64,000 nucleotides of DNA from Mycolicibacterium aromaticivorans JS19b1 = JCM 16368 (GCF_000559085.1 NZ_JALN02000001.1:496001-560000); one strand, 5' to 3'; positions 1 to 9,065 are shown, counted from the first letter of the stretch. A program made the numbers and translations. Notes: generated from the letters alone by a model not told the origin.

Positions 1-999
1 GGCTCGCGGCGGATCCAGCACCGCGACGTCTGCGCGACGTGGCTGTGCGCTCAGCGCCCGCCGGACCGAGTCGGTGACCACCGAGACGCAGGTGAGGTCG
101 GCCAACGCCGCGTGCGCCGCCCGCGACGAGCCACGCGACGTGTCGACGGTCACCACCTGCCCGGATTCGCCGACGCCTTCGGCGAGCGCGGCCGCGAAAA
201 CGCCCGAGCCGCCGTACAGATCCCACGCCGTCATCCCGGTGTCCAGCTGCGCCCACTGACCGATCAGGCCGCTGTACACCCGGGCAGCGTCGCGGTGCGC
301 CTGCCAGAACGCCGTCACCGGTATTCGCCAGACCCGGTCGCCGACCCGTTGCACCGCTTCGTAATTGCCCTCGATCACCCGGGTCGAGACCTTGCGGCCC
401 GACCGCGGCCCGGACTGCACGACGTGGCGGTCCCCGTCGTCGTCGACGGCCACGTGCACATGGGCCCCCGGCGCCCACGTCACATCCGCAAGCCCGTCGA
501 GCATGCCGGGCGGCAGCTGCGCGCACTCCAGATCGGTGACGAGTTCCGAACTGTGATAACGGTGGAACCCCACCAGGCCCGCATCGGTGGTGTCCAGCCG
601 CACCCGGGTGCGCCAGCCACGCGCGACGCCGTCACCGAGCGGTTCGGCAACCCCGTCCCAATGGAAATCACCGAGCCGGGCCAGCTGATTGGCCACCACC
701 TGCCCCTTGAGCACCCGGGCCGCCTCCGGCGTGGCGAATGCCAGATCGCAGCAGCCGGCCCCGCCGACGCCGGCGATCCGGCACTGTGACGCCACCCGGT
801 CCGGTGACGGCTGGAGAACCTCGATTGCCTCTGCGTGCCAATACGATCCGCGGTCGCCGGTCACCCGGGCCCGCACCACCTCACCGGGCAGGGCGTATCG
901 CACGAACACCACCCGGCCGTCGTGGCGTGCCACGCAGCTACCCCCGTTGGCGGCCGCGCCGGTGGTCAGTTCCAGCTCGACCGTATCCCCCTGACTCAC
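1..999 (-). CDS. TrmA-family class I SAM-dependent RNA methyltransferase (3' part cut by window edge)
   Basis: The visible 333 codons look like the N-terminal four fifths of a TRAM-domain RNA uridine C5-methyltransferase resembling M. tuberculosis Rv2689c. The first 60 residues form the beta-rich TRAM RNA-binding region. A SAM-binding motif I (DLYGGSG) appears near residue 255, and motif IV (LDPPRA) falls exactly at the window edge. The C-terminal part, where this family carries its catalytic cysteine, lies outside, so activity cannot be judged. The GTG start follows the permease stop by 7 bases, with the ribosome site GGAG overlapping that stop, so the two genes are probably co-transcribed. 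The exact target base (tRNA or rRNA uridine) is unknown. Confidence 0.88.
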   Translation of the reverse strand, partial: MSQGDTVELELTTGAAANGGSCVARHDGRVVFVRYALPGEVVRARVTGDRGSYWHAEAIEVLQPSPDRVASQCRIAGVGGAGCCDLAFATPEAARVLKGQVVANQLARLGDFHWDGVAEPLGDGVARGWRTRVRLDTTDAGLVGFHRYHSSELVTDLECAQLPPGMLDGLADVTWAPGAHVHVAVDDDGDRHVVQSGPRSGRKVSTRVIEGNYEAVQRVGDRVWRIPVTAFWQAHRDAARVYSGLIGQWAQLDTGMTAWDLYGGSGVFAAALAEGVGESGQVVTVDTSRGSSRAAHAALADLTCVSVVTDSVRRALSAQPRRADVAVLDPPRA

Positions 1000-1006
1000 T
1001 ATCGAT

Positions 1007-3001
1007 TCACTCCAAGAAGCCCCGTCGTACGTCGCCCGGAGCGTTCTGCGACTGCAACTCGTGCACGCGCTCCGACGAATTGAGTTGCCACGGAACCGAA
1101 GTCACCATCACGTTCGGCATGAACAGCAGTCGGCCCTTGAGTCGCAACGCGCTCTGATTGTGCAGCACCTGCTCCCACCAGTGGCCGACCACATACTCCG
1201 GGATGAAGACCGTCACCACCGTGCGCGGCGCTTCCTTGCTGATCCGCTTGACGTAGTCGAGTACCGGACGGGTGACCTCTCGATACGGGGAGGCAACGAC
1301 TTTCAGCGGGACGGTGATGTCGCTGTCTTCCCACTTGTGGACCAGCTGGCGGGTCTCGGAGTCGTCGACGTTGACGGTGATGGCTTCGAGCACATCGGGC
1401 CGGGTGGCCCTGGCATAAGACAGTGCGCGCAACGTCGGCATGTGCAGCTTGGAGACCAGCACGACCGCGTGGTTACGGCTGGGCAGCACCACGTCGCCCT
1501 GCTCGGCTTCCTGCTCGGCAAGCTCGCGGGCCACGGTGTCGTAATGCTTGTGGATCGCCTTCATCAGAATGAAAAGGCTTGACATGGCCAGGATTGCGAT
1601 CCATGCGCCGGCGACGAACTTGGTGACCAGAACCACGATCAGCACGGCGCCGGTGGCGAGGAAGCCGATCGTGTTGATCACCCGCGAGCGCATCATGTGC
1701 CTACGGACGCGCGGATCGGTTTCGGTGCGCAAGTGGCGCGTCCAGTGCCGGACCATGCCGATCTGGCTGAGCGTGAACGACACGAACACGCCGACGATGT
1801 AGAGCTGGATGAGCGCGGTCACCTCGGCCCGGAAAGCCACCACGAAAGCGATCGCGGCCAACGCCAGGAACACGATGCCGTTAGAGAACGCCAGCCGGTC
1901 CCCGCGGGTGTGCAGCTGGCGGGGCAGGTAACGATCCTGAGCCAGGATCGAACCCAGCACCGGGAACCCGTTGAAGGCGGTGTTGGCCGCCAGCACCAGG
2001 ATCAGGGCGGTGACACCGGTGATCAGGAACAGGCCGATCGGGAAGTCGTGGAACACCGCGTCGGCCAGCTGGGCGACCAGGGTCTTCTGCTGATAGTTGT
2101 GCGGCGCGCCGACCAGCTGGGTCGCGGGATCATCAGCCACCTTCACCCCGGTCGCCTTGGCCAGCAGGATGATGCCCATGAACAGCGAGATGGCGATCAG
2201 GCCGAGCATCGCCAGTGTGGTGGCTGCATTGCGCGACTTGGGCTTCCGGAATGCGGGCACACCGTTGCTGATCGCCTCGACACCGGTCAGCGCGGCGCAG
2301 CCGGAGGAGAACGCGCGCGCAACCAGGAACACCAGGGCGAAGCCGAGTACCTTGCCGTGCTCGTTGTGCACCTCGAAGCCGGCCGACTCGGCGCGCAGCG
2401 GGATGTCGAGCACGTAGATCTGGAACAGGCCCCAGCCGAGCATGATGTACATGCCGAACATGAACGCGTAGGTGGGAATCGCGAATGCGGTGCCGGATTC
2501 GCGAATCCCGCGCAGGTTGATCGACGCGAGAAGCACGATGGCCGCCACCGCGAACCACACCTTGTGGGTATCGACGAACGGGATTGCCGACCCGATGTTC
2601 GACATCGCCGAGGCCATCGACACCGCGACGGTCAGCACGTAGTCGACCAGCAGGGCGCTGGCCACGGTCAGGCCCGCGGTCGGTCCGAGGTTGGTGGTCA
2701 CCACCTCGTAGTCGCCGCCGCCGGACGGGTAGGCGTGCACGTTCTGCCGGTAGGAGGCGACCACCACGAGCATCACCAGCGCGACAGCCAGCCCGATCCA
2801 CGGCGCCATCGCGTAGGCGGACAGGCCCGCCACCGAGAGCACCAGGAAGATTTCCTCGGGTGCGTAGGCCACCGATGACATGGCGTCGGAGGCGAACACC
2901 GGCAAGGCAATGCGCTTGGGCAGCAGCGTGTGACTCAGCTTGTCGCTGCGGAACGGCTGCCCCAGGACCAGCCGACGTGCGGCGGTCGAAAGCTTAGACA
3001 C
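1007..3001 (-). CDS. APC-superfamily amino acid/potassium permease with C-terminal cytoplasmic domain
   Basis: This 664-residue membrane protein matches the Rv2690c type. Residues from about 25 to 450 hold about 12 hydrophobic segments of the APC fold, opening with the conserved stretch ALPVFASDAMSSVAYAPEE. A hydrophilic C-terminal region of about 200 residues has a universal-stress-like look (HAVVLVSKLHMPTLRALSYA). The open frame continues upstream, but that part is antisense to ceoB; GTG at 3001 is chosen because the protein pattern begins there and TACTCT lies 8 bases before it. The divergent ceoB/ceoC genes encode Trk-type regulators, which suggests potassium or amino acid transport. The substrate is not deducible from the sequence. 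Confidence 0.88.
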   Translation of the reverse strand: MSKLSTAARRLVLGQPFRSDKLSHTLLPKRIALPVFASDAMSSVAYAPEEIFLVLSVAGLSAYAMAPWIGLAVALVMLVVVASYRQNVHAYPSGGGDYEVVTTNLGPTAGLTVASALLVDYVLTVAVSMASAMSNIGSAIPFVDTHKVWFAVAAIVLLASINLRGIRESGTAFAIPTYAFMFGMYIMLGWGLFQIYVLDIPLRAESAGFEVHNEHGKVLGFALVFLVARAFSSGCAALTGVEAISNGVPAFRKPKSRNAATTLAMLGLIAISLFMGIILLAKATGVKVADDPATQLVGAPHNYQQKTLVAQLADAVFHDFPIGLFLITGVTALILVLAANTAFNGFPVLGSILAQDRYLPRQLHTRGDRLAFSNGIVFLALAAIAFVVAFRAEVTALIQLYIVGVFVSFTLSQIGMVRHWTRHLRTETDPRVRRHMMRSRVINTIGFLATGAVLIVVLVTKFVAGAWIAILAMSSLFILMKAIHKHYDTVARELAEQEAEQGDVVLPSRNHAVVLVSKLHMPTLRALSYARATRPDVLEAITVNVDDSETRQLVHKWEDSDITVPLKVVASPYREVTRPVLDYVKRISKEAPRTVVTVFIPEYVVGHWWEQVLHNQSALRLKGRLLFMPNVMVTSVPWQLNSSERVHELQSQNAPGDVRRGFLE

Positions 3002-3088
3002 GAGTGCCAAGAGTAGGCCTTCGGCGATTTGGCTGTAGCGTTCCCCATACGGTCGGGTCGGCGCACGGCAAAGTCGAGAGGACACCAG
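3002..3088. promoter_or_regulatory. Divergent promoter region, permease / ceoB
   Basis: An 87-base gap separates the two divergent starts. On the minus strand a -10-like TACTCT (3010-3015) lies 8 bases before the permease GTG. On the plus strand a ribosome site GAGAGGA precedes the ceoB GTG. No operator palindrome was noticed. Confidence 0.45.
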
Positions 3089-3766
3089 GTGCGGGTAGTG
3101 GTGATGGGATGCGGCCGCGTCGGCGCCTCGCTGGCCGACGCGCTGTCCCGGATCGGCCATGAGGTGGCGATCATCGACCGGGACCCGACGGCCTTCCACC
3201 GGCTGTCCCCCGACTTCTCCGGCGAGCGGGTGCTGGGCATGGGATTCGACCGAGAAGTTCTGCTGCGCTCGGGAATCCAGAACGCCGATGCGTTCGCCGC
3301 GGTGTCCTCCGGGGACAACTCCAACATCATCTCGGCGCGGGTCGCCCGCGAGACGTTCGGTGTGCAGCGCGTCGTCGCGCGGATCTACGACGCCAAGCGC
3401 GCTGCGGTCTACGAACGCCTCGGCATCCCGACGGTGGCCACTGTGCCGTGGACCACCGACCGGCTGCTGGGCGCGCTGGTGCGCGACACCGAGACCACCA
3501 AATGGCGTGATCCGACCGGCACGATGGCCGTCGCCGAAGTGGTGCTGCACGAGGGCTGGGTGGGTCACCGACTGACCTCGCTGGAGGAGGCAACCGGCGC
3601 CCGAGTCGCGTTCGTGGTGCGGTTCGGTACCGGCATCCTGCCCGAGCCCAAGACCGTGCTGCAGGCAGGCGACCAGGTGTACATCGCGGCGGTGTCCGGG
3701 CGCGCCGCCGAAGCGCTGGCCATCGCCGCGCTGCCACCCGGCCCTGACGTCGGAGAGGGGCACTGA
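3089..3766 (+). CDS. ceoB: TrkA-type potassium uptake regulatory protein CeoB
   Basis: This 225-residue cytoplasmic protein has an N-terminal Rossmann (RCK/TrkA-N) domain. The nucleotide-binding loop GCGRVGASLA is near residue 6 and an acidic residue follows strand 2 (IIDRD). A TrkA-C-like C-terminal half runs from about residue 140. Such subunits gate potassium channels or transporters in response to NAD(H) or other ligands. The GTG start has a good ribosome site (GAGAGGA). The stop overlaps the ceoC start by one base (TGATG), so the two are translationally coupled and probably form a heteromeric regulator. No TrkH/TrkG subunit lies in the window; the divergent APC permease is a possible partner (inference). 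Confidence 0.92.
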   Translation: MRVVVMGCGRVGASLADALSRIGHEVAIIDRDPTAFHRLSPDFSGERVLGMGFDREVLLRSGIQNADAFAAVSSGDNSNIISARVARETFGVQRVVARIYDAKRAAVYERLGIPTVATVPWTTDRLLGALVRDTETTKWRDPTGTMAVAEVVLHEGWVGHRLTSLEEATGARVAFVVRFGTGILPEPKTVLQAGDQVYIAAVSGRAAEALAIAALPPGPDVGEGH

Positions 3767-4449
3767 TGGGCGACAAACGGCTCAAAGTGGCGATCGCCGG
3801 GGCGGGCGCCGTCGGACGGTCGATTGCCCGCGAACTGCTCGAGAGCGAGCACGACGTGACGCTCATCGAGCGCAATGCCGAGCATCTCGACGTCGACGCC
3901 ATCCCGGCCGCACACTGGCGCCTGGGCGACGCCTGCGAGATCAGCCTGCTGGAGTCGGTGCACCTGCAGGAGTTCGACGTCGTCGTCGCCGCCACCGGTG
4001 ACGACAAGGCGAACGTAGTGCTGTCCTTGCTGGCCAAGACGGAGTTCGCGGTCTCCCGCGTCGTGGCCCGGGTCAACGATCCGCGCAACGAGTGGCTTTT
4101 CGACAACTCGTGGGGCGTCGACGTGGCGGTGTCGACGCCGCGGATGCTGGCCTCGCTGGTGGAGGAGGCCGTCGCGGTCGGCGACCTGGTGCGGCTCATG
4201 CAGTTCCGCCAGGGCCACGCCAACCTCGTCGAGATCACCCTGCCCGACGACACCCCGTGGGGTGGGCGGCCGGTCCGCAAGCTGATCCTGCCGCGAGACG
4301 CCACGCTGGTGACGATCCTGCGCGGGCCGCGGGTGATCGTGCCGGAGGCAGACGAGCCGCTGGAGGGTGGCGACGAGCTGCTGTTCGTGGCTGCCCCGGA
4401 AGTGGAAGACGAACTGCGCAAGACCGTGCTGTCGGCCTCGACCGGCTAG
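3766..4449 (+). CDS. ceoC: TrkA-type potassium uptake regulatory protein CeoC
   Basis: This 227-residue paralogue of CeoB carries a Rossmann RCK-N domain with GAGAVGRSIA near residue 11 and LIERN after the second strand, then a TrkA-C domain from about residue 140 (TPWGGRPVRKLILP). It is translated with ceoB through a TGATG overlap. Its stop is shared in a CTAG palindrome with the stop of the convergent MFS gene, leaving no room for a terminator between them. The role is nucleotide-dependent gating of potassium uptake at the inner face of the membrane, by family. Confidence 0.92.
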   Translation: MGDKRLKVAIAGAGAVGRSIARELLESEHDVTLIERNAEHLDVDAIPAAHWRLGDACEISLLESVHLQEFDVVVAATGDDKANVVLSLLAKTEFAVSRVVARVNDPRNEWLFDNSWGVDVAVSTPRMLASLVEEAVAVGDLVRLMQFRQGHANLVEITLPDDTPWGGRPVRKLILPRDATLVTILRGPRVIVPEADEPLEGGDELLFVAAPEVEDELRKTVLSASTG

Positions 4450-5867
4450 TCCCGGTACACCGGCGCCGGGCGCGGCCCGTCCCGGTCGTGGCACGCCGCG
4501 GCGGCGGCCGACGACCCGGCGGACAGCGCAGACACGTCGTCGCGGATGCCCACCGCCGAGACGATGCCCGCTATCACGAGCAGCACCGCTGCGGTCACCA
4601 CGCCCTGCCGAAAACCGTCGAAAGTCATTGCGCCCCCGACGATGACCGCCGTGAACGCGATCGCGATCAGACCCGCCACCCGGGCGACCGCGTTGTTGAT
4701 CGCCGAGCCGATGCCGCTTTGCGACGTCGGGACGGCGGCCAGCACCGCAGCGGTCAACGGGGACACGGCAACCGAGAGCCCCACCCCGAACAGCGCCATA
4801 CCCGGCAGCGTCTGCAGCCACACGTTGCCTGCGCCCATCGCCATCCATCCGAATCCTGCCGCGGCGATCACCGGTCCGGCCGCCATGAAGCGGCGCGGTC
4901 CGTAGCGGCCCGCGAGCTCACCGAACCGGGCCGCCAACATGAACGAGAGGACGGGCACCGGCAGTGTCGCCAGGCCGGCCTGCGCGGGCGACAGTCCCCG
5001 GACCTCCTGAAGGAACAACGCCACCAGCAGCTGGCCCAGCGAGATGCCCGCGTAGAGGAACACCGTGGCGAGGTTGCCGACCGTGAAGTTGCGCGCCGAG
5101 AAGACCGCGGGCGGCAGCATCGGGTGGCGCGCGCGGCGTTCCCACCAGCCGAATGCGATCAGACTGGCGGGCCCGACGATCAGCGCGGTGACGACGGCCG
5201 GATCGTGCCAGCCCAACCGCTGCTGCTCGATCATCGCGAAGACCGTGGCGCTCAACCCGACCGCGGTGAGGACGGCGCCGACGGCGTCGATACGCGCACC
5301 CGTCCGGGGTGTCTGATCGGTCAGCTTGCCGGTGAGGGTCAGCGTGACCGCCAGCGGGACAACGTTGACGGCGAACACCCACCGCCAGCCCAGGGTTTCG
5401 ACGAGCACACCGCCCAGCAGCGGCCCGATGACGAATGCGGTGCCGGTCCAGGCCGTCCAGACGCCGATCGCGCGGGACTGCTCGGCGCCGGTGAACCGGG
5501 CGTTGAGCATCGCCAGTGAGCTGGGGACCAGAAAAGCCGCACCCAGTCCCTGGAAGCAGCGGCCGGCGACCAGCACCAGTCCACTGGGTGCTGCCGCGCA
5601 CAGCAGTGAGGCGACGCCGAACACCACCAGCCCGGCACGCAGAACCGTCAGCCGCCCGAAGGTGTCGGAGATCGCACCGGCGAGCAGAATCAGCGCGCCG
5701 AGCGTGAGCAGGTATCCGTCGACGACCCACTGCTGGATGACCAGGCCGCCGCCGAGTTCGGCGCTGATGGCAGGCAGAGCCGGATTGACCACCGAACCGT
5801 CGAGAAATGCGACGAAGGACGCCAGTACCGCGACCGCGACGAGCAGACGGTCGTCGCGCGCAACCAC
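4446..5867 (-). CDS. MFS drug/proton antiporter, DHA2 type
   Basis: This 473-residue inner-membrane protein has about 14 hydrophobic segments. Motif D1 (LDGSVVNPALPAI) is near residue 22, motif A-like DTFGRLTVLRAG follows TM2, and the antiporter motif C (TAFVIGPLLGG) lies in TM5. These place it in the DHA2 (EmrB/Stp-like) drug:H+ antiporter family; the substrate cannot be told. GTG at 5867 starts 2 bases after the DUF3159 stop, so it forms an operon with the two upstream genes. M. tuberculosis has no MFS gene at this point (Rv2692/Rv2693c are adjacent), so it is a gain here or a loss there. Confidence 0.88.
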   Translation of the reverse strand: MVARDDRLLVAVAVLASFVAFLDGSVVNPALPAISAELGGGLVIQQWVVDGYLLTLGALILLAGAISDTFGRLTVLRAGLVVFGVASLLCAAAPSGLVLVAGRCFQGLGAAFLVPSSLAMLNARFTGAEQSRAIGVWTAWTGTAFVIGPLLGGVLVETLGWRWVFAVNVVPLAVTLTLTGKLTDQTPRTGARIDAVGAVLTAVGLSATVFAMIEQQRLGWHDPAVVTALIVGPASLIAFGWWERRARHPMLPPAVFSARNFTVGNLATVFLYAGISLGQLLVALFLQEVRGLSPAQAGLATLPVPVLSFMLAARFGELAGRYGPRRFMAAGPVIAAAGFGWMAMGAGNVWLQTLPGMALFGVGLSVAVSPLTAAVLAAVPTSQSGIGSAINNAVARVAGLIAIAFTAVIVGGAMTFDGFRQGVVTAAVLLVIAGIVSAVGIRDDVSALSAGSSAAAAACHDRDGPRPAPVYRD

Positions 5868-5869
5868 TG

Positions 5870-6589
5870 TCAGTCTTCGGCGGGCGCGACGTCGCCGTCG
5901 TGGCTACGTGCGTGGGCAGCGTGAACGGCGCGTTGCGCCTCGCGGATCGCCAGGTAGGTCACCAGCGCGGCCACCGCGGTCAGCGGCCAGCCCATCGCGA
6001 TCCGGGCCACTCCGAGCCAGCCGGTCTGATCGGCGTCGTAGAGGTGACGCTGCACCGCGAACCGGGAGGCGAACACCAGCACCCAGGTCAGCGTCGCGAT
6101 GTCGAAGGCGAACACCGCGCGCCGGCTTCCGCGCCACGCACGGTCCTTGTTGCTGACCCAGCTCCAGACGTATCCGACGATCGGCCTGCGAATGACGACC
6201 GAGAGTGCGAACACCGCCGCCCAGATCAGCGACGTCCAGATGCCAAGCAGGAAGTAGCCCTTCGACGCGCCGACGAGCCACGCGATCAGCGCGCTTATCC
6301 CCACGCCGATGAACCCCGAGATGGCGGGCTGCACCGAATCGCGGCGGTAGAGCCGCCACACCAGGATCAGGGCGGCGACGCCGAGCGCGGCACTGATCGC
6401 GGGCACCAAGCCGAAGGCGGTGTTCACCGGGACCAGGACCGCCACCGGCAGCGCCGAGTAGATCAGGCCGCTGATGCCGCCCATCTGGGCCAGCAGCTCC
6501 TGCGCGGGCGTCTTCTCCTCGGGGGTCACCGCTGGGGTGTCGGCGGCGGCGTCCTGACTGCGATCGCTGTCTTCGACGGGACGGCTCAA
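5870..6589 (-). CDS. DUF3159 integral membrane protein (Rv2693c type)
   Basis: This protein of about 239 residues has an acidic, disordered N-terminus of about 40 residues, then five or six hydrophobic segments (SALPVAVLVPVNTAFGLVPA; TSLIWAAVFALSVVI; WPLTAVAALVTYLAI). It matches the mycobacterial DUF3159 family, whose function is unknown. The start is taken as TTG at 6589 because it overlaps the stop of the OB-fold gene (TTGA) and the protein-like sequence begins there; frames further upstream are antisense. The stop is 2 bases before the MFS start. It probably works in the envelope with its two operon neighbours. Confidence 0.8.
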   Translation of the reverse strand: MSRPVEDSDRSQDAAADTPAVTPEEKTPAQELLAQMGGISGLIYSALPVAVLVPVNTAFGLVPAISAALGVAALILVWRLYRRDSVQPAISGFIGVGISALIAWLVGASKGYFLLGIWTSLIWAAVFALSVVIRRPIVGYVWSWVSNKDRAWRGSRRAVFAFDIATLTWVLVFASRFAVQRHLYDADQTGWLGVARIAMGWPLTAVAALVTYLAIREAQRAVHAAHARSHDGDVAPAED

Positions 6590-6957
6590 GTCTGGATCTC
6601 GTAGTGCGGGTTGTAGATGGCCTTCGTGCCGTTCTCGAGGGTGCCGAGCCGGCCGCGCACTCGCAGGGCACGACCCGACTCGATGCCGGCGATACGGCGC
6701 TGTCCCAGCCAGACCAGCGTGACGGTGTCGGTTCCGTCGAACAGCTCGGCGCGCACACCACCTGCGCACCCCTTGGCGTTGGTCTCGACACTGCGCAAGG
6801 TGCCCACCATGGTGACCTCTTGGCCGCGCTGGCAATCGATTGCTCGCTGGGCGCCGGTTCCGGCGGCTTCGTCGGTGAGTTCCTCGACGTCGCGCTGCTC
6901 AGGGTCTTCCGTCAACCGACGAGTGAGACGTCGGACGAAACTTTCGGCCGTAGCCAT
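6586..6957 (-). CDS. OB-fold nucleic-acid-binding protein (Rv2694c type)
   Basis: This small protein of 123 residues has a charged N-terminal helix (SFVRRLTRRLTEDPEQRD) followed by a compact OB-fold of about 85 residues (GQEVTMVGTLRSV, TVTLVWLGQRRI, GRALRVRGRLG). The final beta strand ends in NPHYEIQ. OB-folds of this kind bind single-stranded nucleic acid; the partner is unknown. It is the first gene of a three-gene operon with the DUF3159 and MFS genes and overlaps the next gene by 4 bases. Confidence 0.85.
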   Translation of the reverse strand: MATAESFVRRLTRRLTEDPEQRDVEELTDEAAGTGAQRAIDCQRGQEVTMVGTLRSVETNAKGCAGGVRAELFDGTDTVTLVWLGQRRIAGIESGRALRVRGRLGTLENGTKAIYNPHYEIQT

Positions 6958-7079
6958 GGCCTCTCCTGATACTCCAGCGGATCACAATGCCAACGCAACG
7001 GTAGACCTCTTGGTGCCGCGATGCCACGTGGCATACCCGCGGCGGGCGTTGCTAATACGTCACAGGGCACGATCATGAG

Positions 7080-7784
7080 ATGACGATCACTTTTCGCGGT
7101 GTCACGGCGGTGCTGCTGCCCGGCACGGGAAGCGATGACGACTACGTGTACCGGGCGTTCGCCGGCCCCCTGCACGGCGTCGGCGCCGTGGTCACGACGC
7201 CCGCTCCGCAGCCCGCCCGGCTGATCGACGGCTACCTCGAAGCGCTCGACGATGCCGCCCGGAACGCCCCGATCATCGTCGGGGGGGTGTCGATCGGGGC
7301 GGCCGTGACACTGGCGTGGGCGCTGGCCCACCCGCAACACGCGGTCGCGGTGCTGGCCGCCCTGCCGGCCTGGAGCGGCGCTGCCCAATCCGCTCCTGCC
7401 GCGCTCTCAGCCCGCCACACCGCGCATCAGCTGCGCACCGAGGGACTGGTCGCGACCACCACGCAGATGCGCGCGTCCAGCCCGGGTTGGCTGGCCGACG
7501 AGCTGGCCCGAAGCTGGCTGGGTCAGTGGCCGGATCTGCCCGACGCGATGGAGGCCGCGGCGCGGTATGTCGCGCCGAGCATCGCCGAGATGGGACGGCT
7601 GAGTGTGCCGATGGGGGTGGCGGGGGCGACCGACGACCCGATCCATCCGTTGGAGGTGGCACTGGAATGGGTTGCGGCGGCGCCGCGAGCGGCACTGCGG
7701 ACGGTCAGCCTCGCCGACTTCGGGCCGAAGCCGGAGCTTCTGGGTTCGGCGTGTCTGGCGGCGTTGACCGACGCCGAGGGCTGA
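7080..7784 (+). CDS. Alpha/beta hydrolase (Rv2695 type)
   Basis: This 234-residue protein has an alpha/beta-hydrolase pattern. LLPGTGSDDDYVY near residue 12 could form the oxyanion loop, the nucleophile elbow GVSIG is at about residue 63, and an acidic residue in GATDDPIHP near residue 181 is a candidate acid. No signal peptide is seen, so it is likely cytosolic. The catalytic histidine is not obvious (IHP or none), so enzyme activity is uncertain. It ends on the base before the stop of the convergent DUF3710 gene. Confidence 0.85.
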   Translation: MTITFRGVTAVLLPGTGSDDDYVYRAFAGPLHGVGAVVTTPAPQPARLIDGYLEALDDAARNAPIIVGGVSIGAAVTLAWALAHPQHAVAVLAALPAWSGAAQSAPAALSARHTAHQLRTEGLVATTTQMRASSPGWLADELARSWLGQWPDLPDAMEAAARYVAPSIAEMGRLSVPMGVAGATDDPIHPLEVALEWVAAAPRAALRTVSLADFGPKPELLGSACLAALTDAEG

Positions 7785-8579
7785 TCAGCCCCCGGTGCTG
7801 GAGCTGCGCAGCTGCTGCATTGCCGAACCGGATGCGCTGCGCCGCTCGGTCGGCGGCTGGGCCTGGCCCTGCTGCTCCTGAACGATGGCCTGCTGCGCCG
7901 CCGCCATTTGAGCCTGCTGGGCGGCGGCCTGACGCAGCTGCTCGAGCATCGGTTCGGGCAACTGGACCTGGAGCGGGGTACGGACCGGCAGCGGCGTTTC
8001 ACCGCGACGAACGACGGTGTCACTCAAGGCTTCCCGCGCCTCGGCAACCAGGTTGGCCATGGCCTCCGGAGCGCCGTTGACCACGCAGCGGATCATCCAC
8101 CGATAGCCGTCGACGCCGATGAAGCGCACCACGCCGGCGCCAGTACCGACCACCTCGCGGCCCCAGGGACCGTCCTCGATGGAGACCTGTGCGTTGTCCT
8201 TGCGCAACGAGTCCGCCAGCTCGCTGGCCACCTCACGCCACAGCCCGGGCGACTTCGGCGCCGCGTAGGCGGCGATCGTGAACCGGCCGTGCGGCGTGAC
8301 CACCCAGACCGCGCTGGGAACGCCCACCTCGTTCAACTCGACCTGGATCTGGCCGGCCGACGGCATCGGCACCAGCACCGAACCGAGGTCCAGGCGGGCT
8401 TCGGCGGCATCGGCCGGGTTGTCGAAGTCCTCGACGTCGAACGGGCCGCCGTCATAACCGTCATCGACGTCATCGGCGTCGTCGGCGTCGTCGGCAACGG
8501 GGTCCTGGACCACTGCGTCCTTTGCCGCCTGGTCCGCGCCGCTGTCTGATTCGTTCTTACGTCTGCCGAATGCCATCAC
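7785..8579 (-). CDS. DUF3710 protein (Rv2696c type)
   Basis: This protein of about 264 residues has a Lys/Asp-rich N-terminus (a run of [11 protein letters not shown] near residues 31-41), a DUF3710 core at about residues 60-205 ([28 protein letters not shown]) and a Gln/Ala-rich tail. Its function is unknown. The start is GTG at 8579, overlapping the dut stop by 4 bases, or the adjacent ATG at 8576; both read through dut-coupled translation. Its conserved place after dut in mycobacteria suggests co-expression rather than a shared reaction. Confidence 0.87.
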   Translation of the reverse strand: MMAFGRRKNESDSGADQAAKDAVVQDPVADDADDADDVDDGYDGGPFDVEDFDNPADAAEARLDLGSVLVPMPSAGQIQVELNEVGVPSAVWVVTPHGRFTIAAYAAPKSPGLWREVASELADSLRKDNAQVSIEDGPWGREVVGTGAGVVRFIGVDGYRWMIRCVVNGAPEAMANLVAEAREALSDTVVRRGETPLPVRTPLQVQLPEPMLEQLRQAAAQQAQMAAAQQAIVQEQQGQAQPPTERRSASGSAMQQLRSSSTGG

Positions 8580-9040
8580 AAACTCGCATGTCCGCCGGAG
8601 GATCCGTGGCCGCCTTCGCCACGGGTGGTGTCAGCCAGTCCGGCCTCGTCGAACGAGGCCACCTCGACCAGCTCTGGAAGTTCGACCCGCTGGACCAGCA
8701 ATTGGGCAATGCGGTCGCCACGCCGGATCGAGATCGGCGTCGCGGGGTCGAGGTTGATCAACGAGATCTTGACTTCGCCGCGATAACCGGCGTCGATCGT
8801 GCCGGGGCTGTTGACGATTGAAAGGCCAACGCGCGCAGCCAAACCGGACCGCGGGTGGACCAGTCCGACCATGCCGTGCGGAATGGCCACGGCGATGCCG
8901 GTGGCTACCAGCGCGCGCTCACCGGGCGCCAGGTCGACGTCGCGGGCGCTGAACAAATCCACGCCCGCGTCGCCGTCGTGGGCGCGGCTGGGCATTGGGA
9001 GATCGCGGTCAAGGCGAACCACCGCGAGAGGAGTCGGCAC
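8576..9040 (-). CDS. dut: dUTP diphosphatase
   Basis: The 154-residue trimeric dUTPase hydrolyses dUTP to dUMP and pyrophosphate, keeping uracil out of DNA and feeding thymidylate synthesis. All five family motifs are present: DAGVDL (1), HPRSGLA (2), [13 protein letters not shown] (3), [12 protein letters not shown] (4) and the C-terminal arm [10 protein letters not shown] (5). In motif 5 histidine replaces the usual phenylalanine, as in other mycobacteria. GTG at 9040 gives the 154 residues typical of the family. A -10-like TAGTCT lies 8 bases upstream and shares two bases with the -10 of the divergent DUF3093 gene. Confidence 0.97.
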   Translation of the reverse strand: MPTPLAVVRLDRDLPMPSRAHDGDAGVDLFSARDVDLAPGERALVATGIAVAIPHGMVGLVHPRSGLAARVGLSIVNSPGTIDAGYRGEVKISLINLDPATPISIRRGDRIAQLLVQRVELPELVEVASFDEAGLADTTRGEGGHGSSGGHASL

Positions 9041-9065
9041 GATGGGAAAGACTACCCTTGGCCGC
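9041..9065. promoter_or_regulatory. 25-base divergent promoter, dut / DUF3093
   Basis: Plus-strand TACCCT (9053-9058) sits 7 bases before the DUF3093 GTG. Minus-strand TAGTCT (9054-9049) sits 8 bases before the dut GTG. The two -10 elements share the TA at 9053-9054. An alternative ATG for DUF3093 at 9042, preceded by AGAGGAG, also lies in this region. Confidence 0.55.

Noticed and set aside
1697..2878. 393-residue plus-strand frame opposite the permease
   Set aside because: His/Gln/Asp-rich shadow of membrane-protein codons.
3002..3763. 254-residue N-terminal extension of the APC permease
   Set aside because: It lies wholly on the antisense of ceoB and has a His/Arg-rich composition with no transporter pattern; the permease starts at GTG 3001.
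4092..5519. 475-residue plus-strand frame opposite the MFS gene
   Set aside because: Arg/Gly/Asp-rich shadow with no motif; the MFS motifs on the minus strand are clear.
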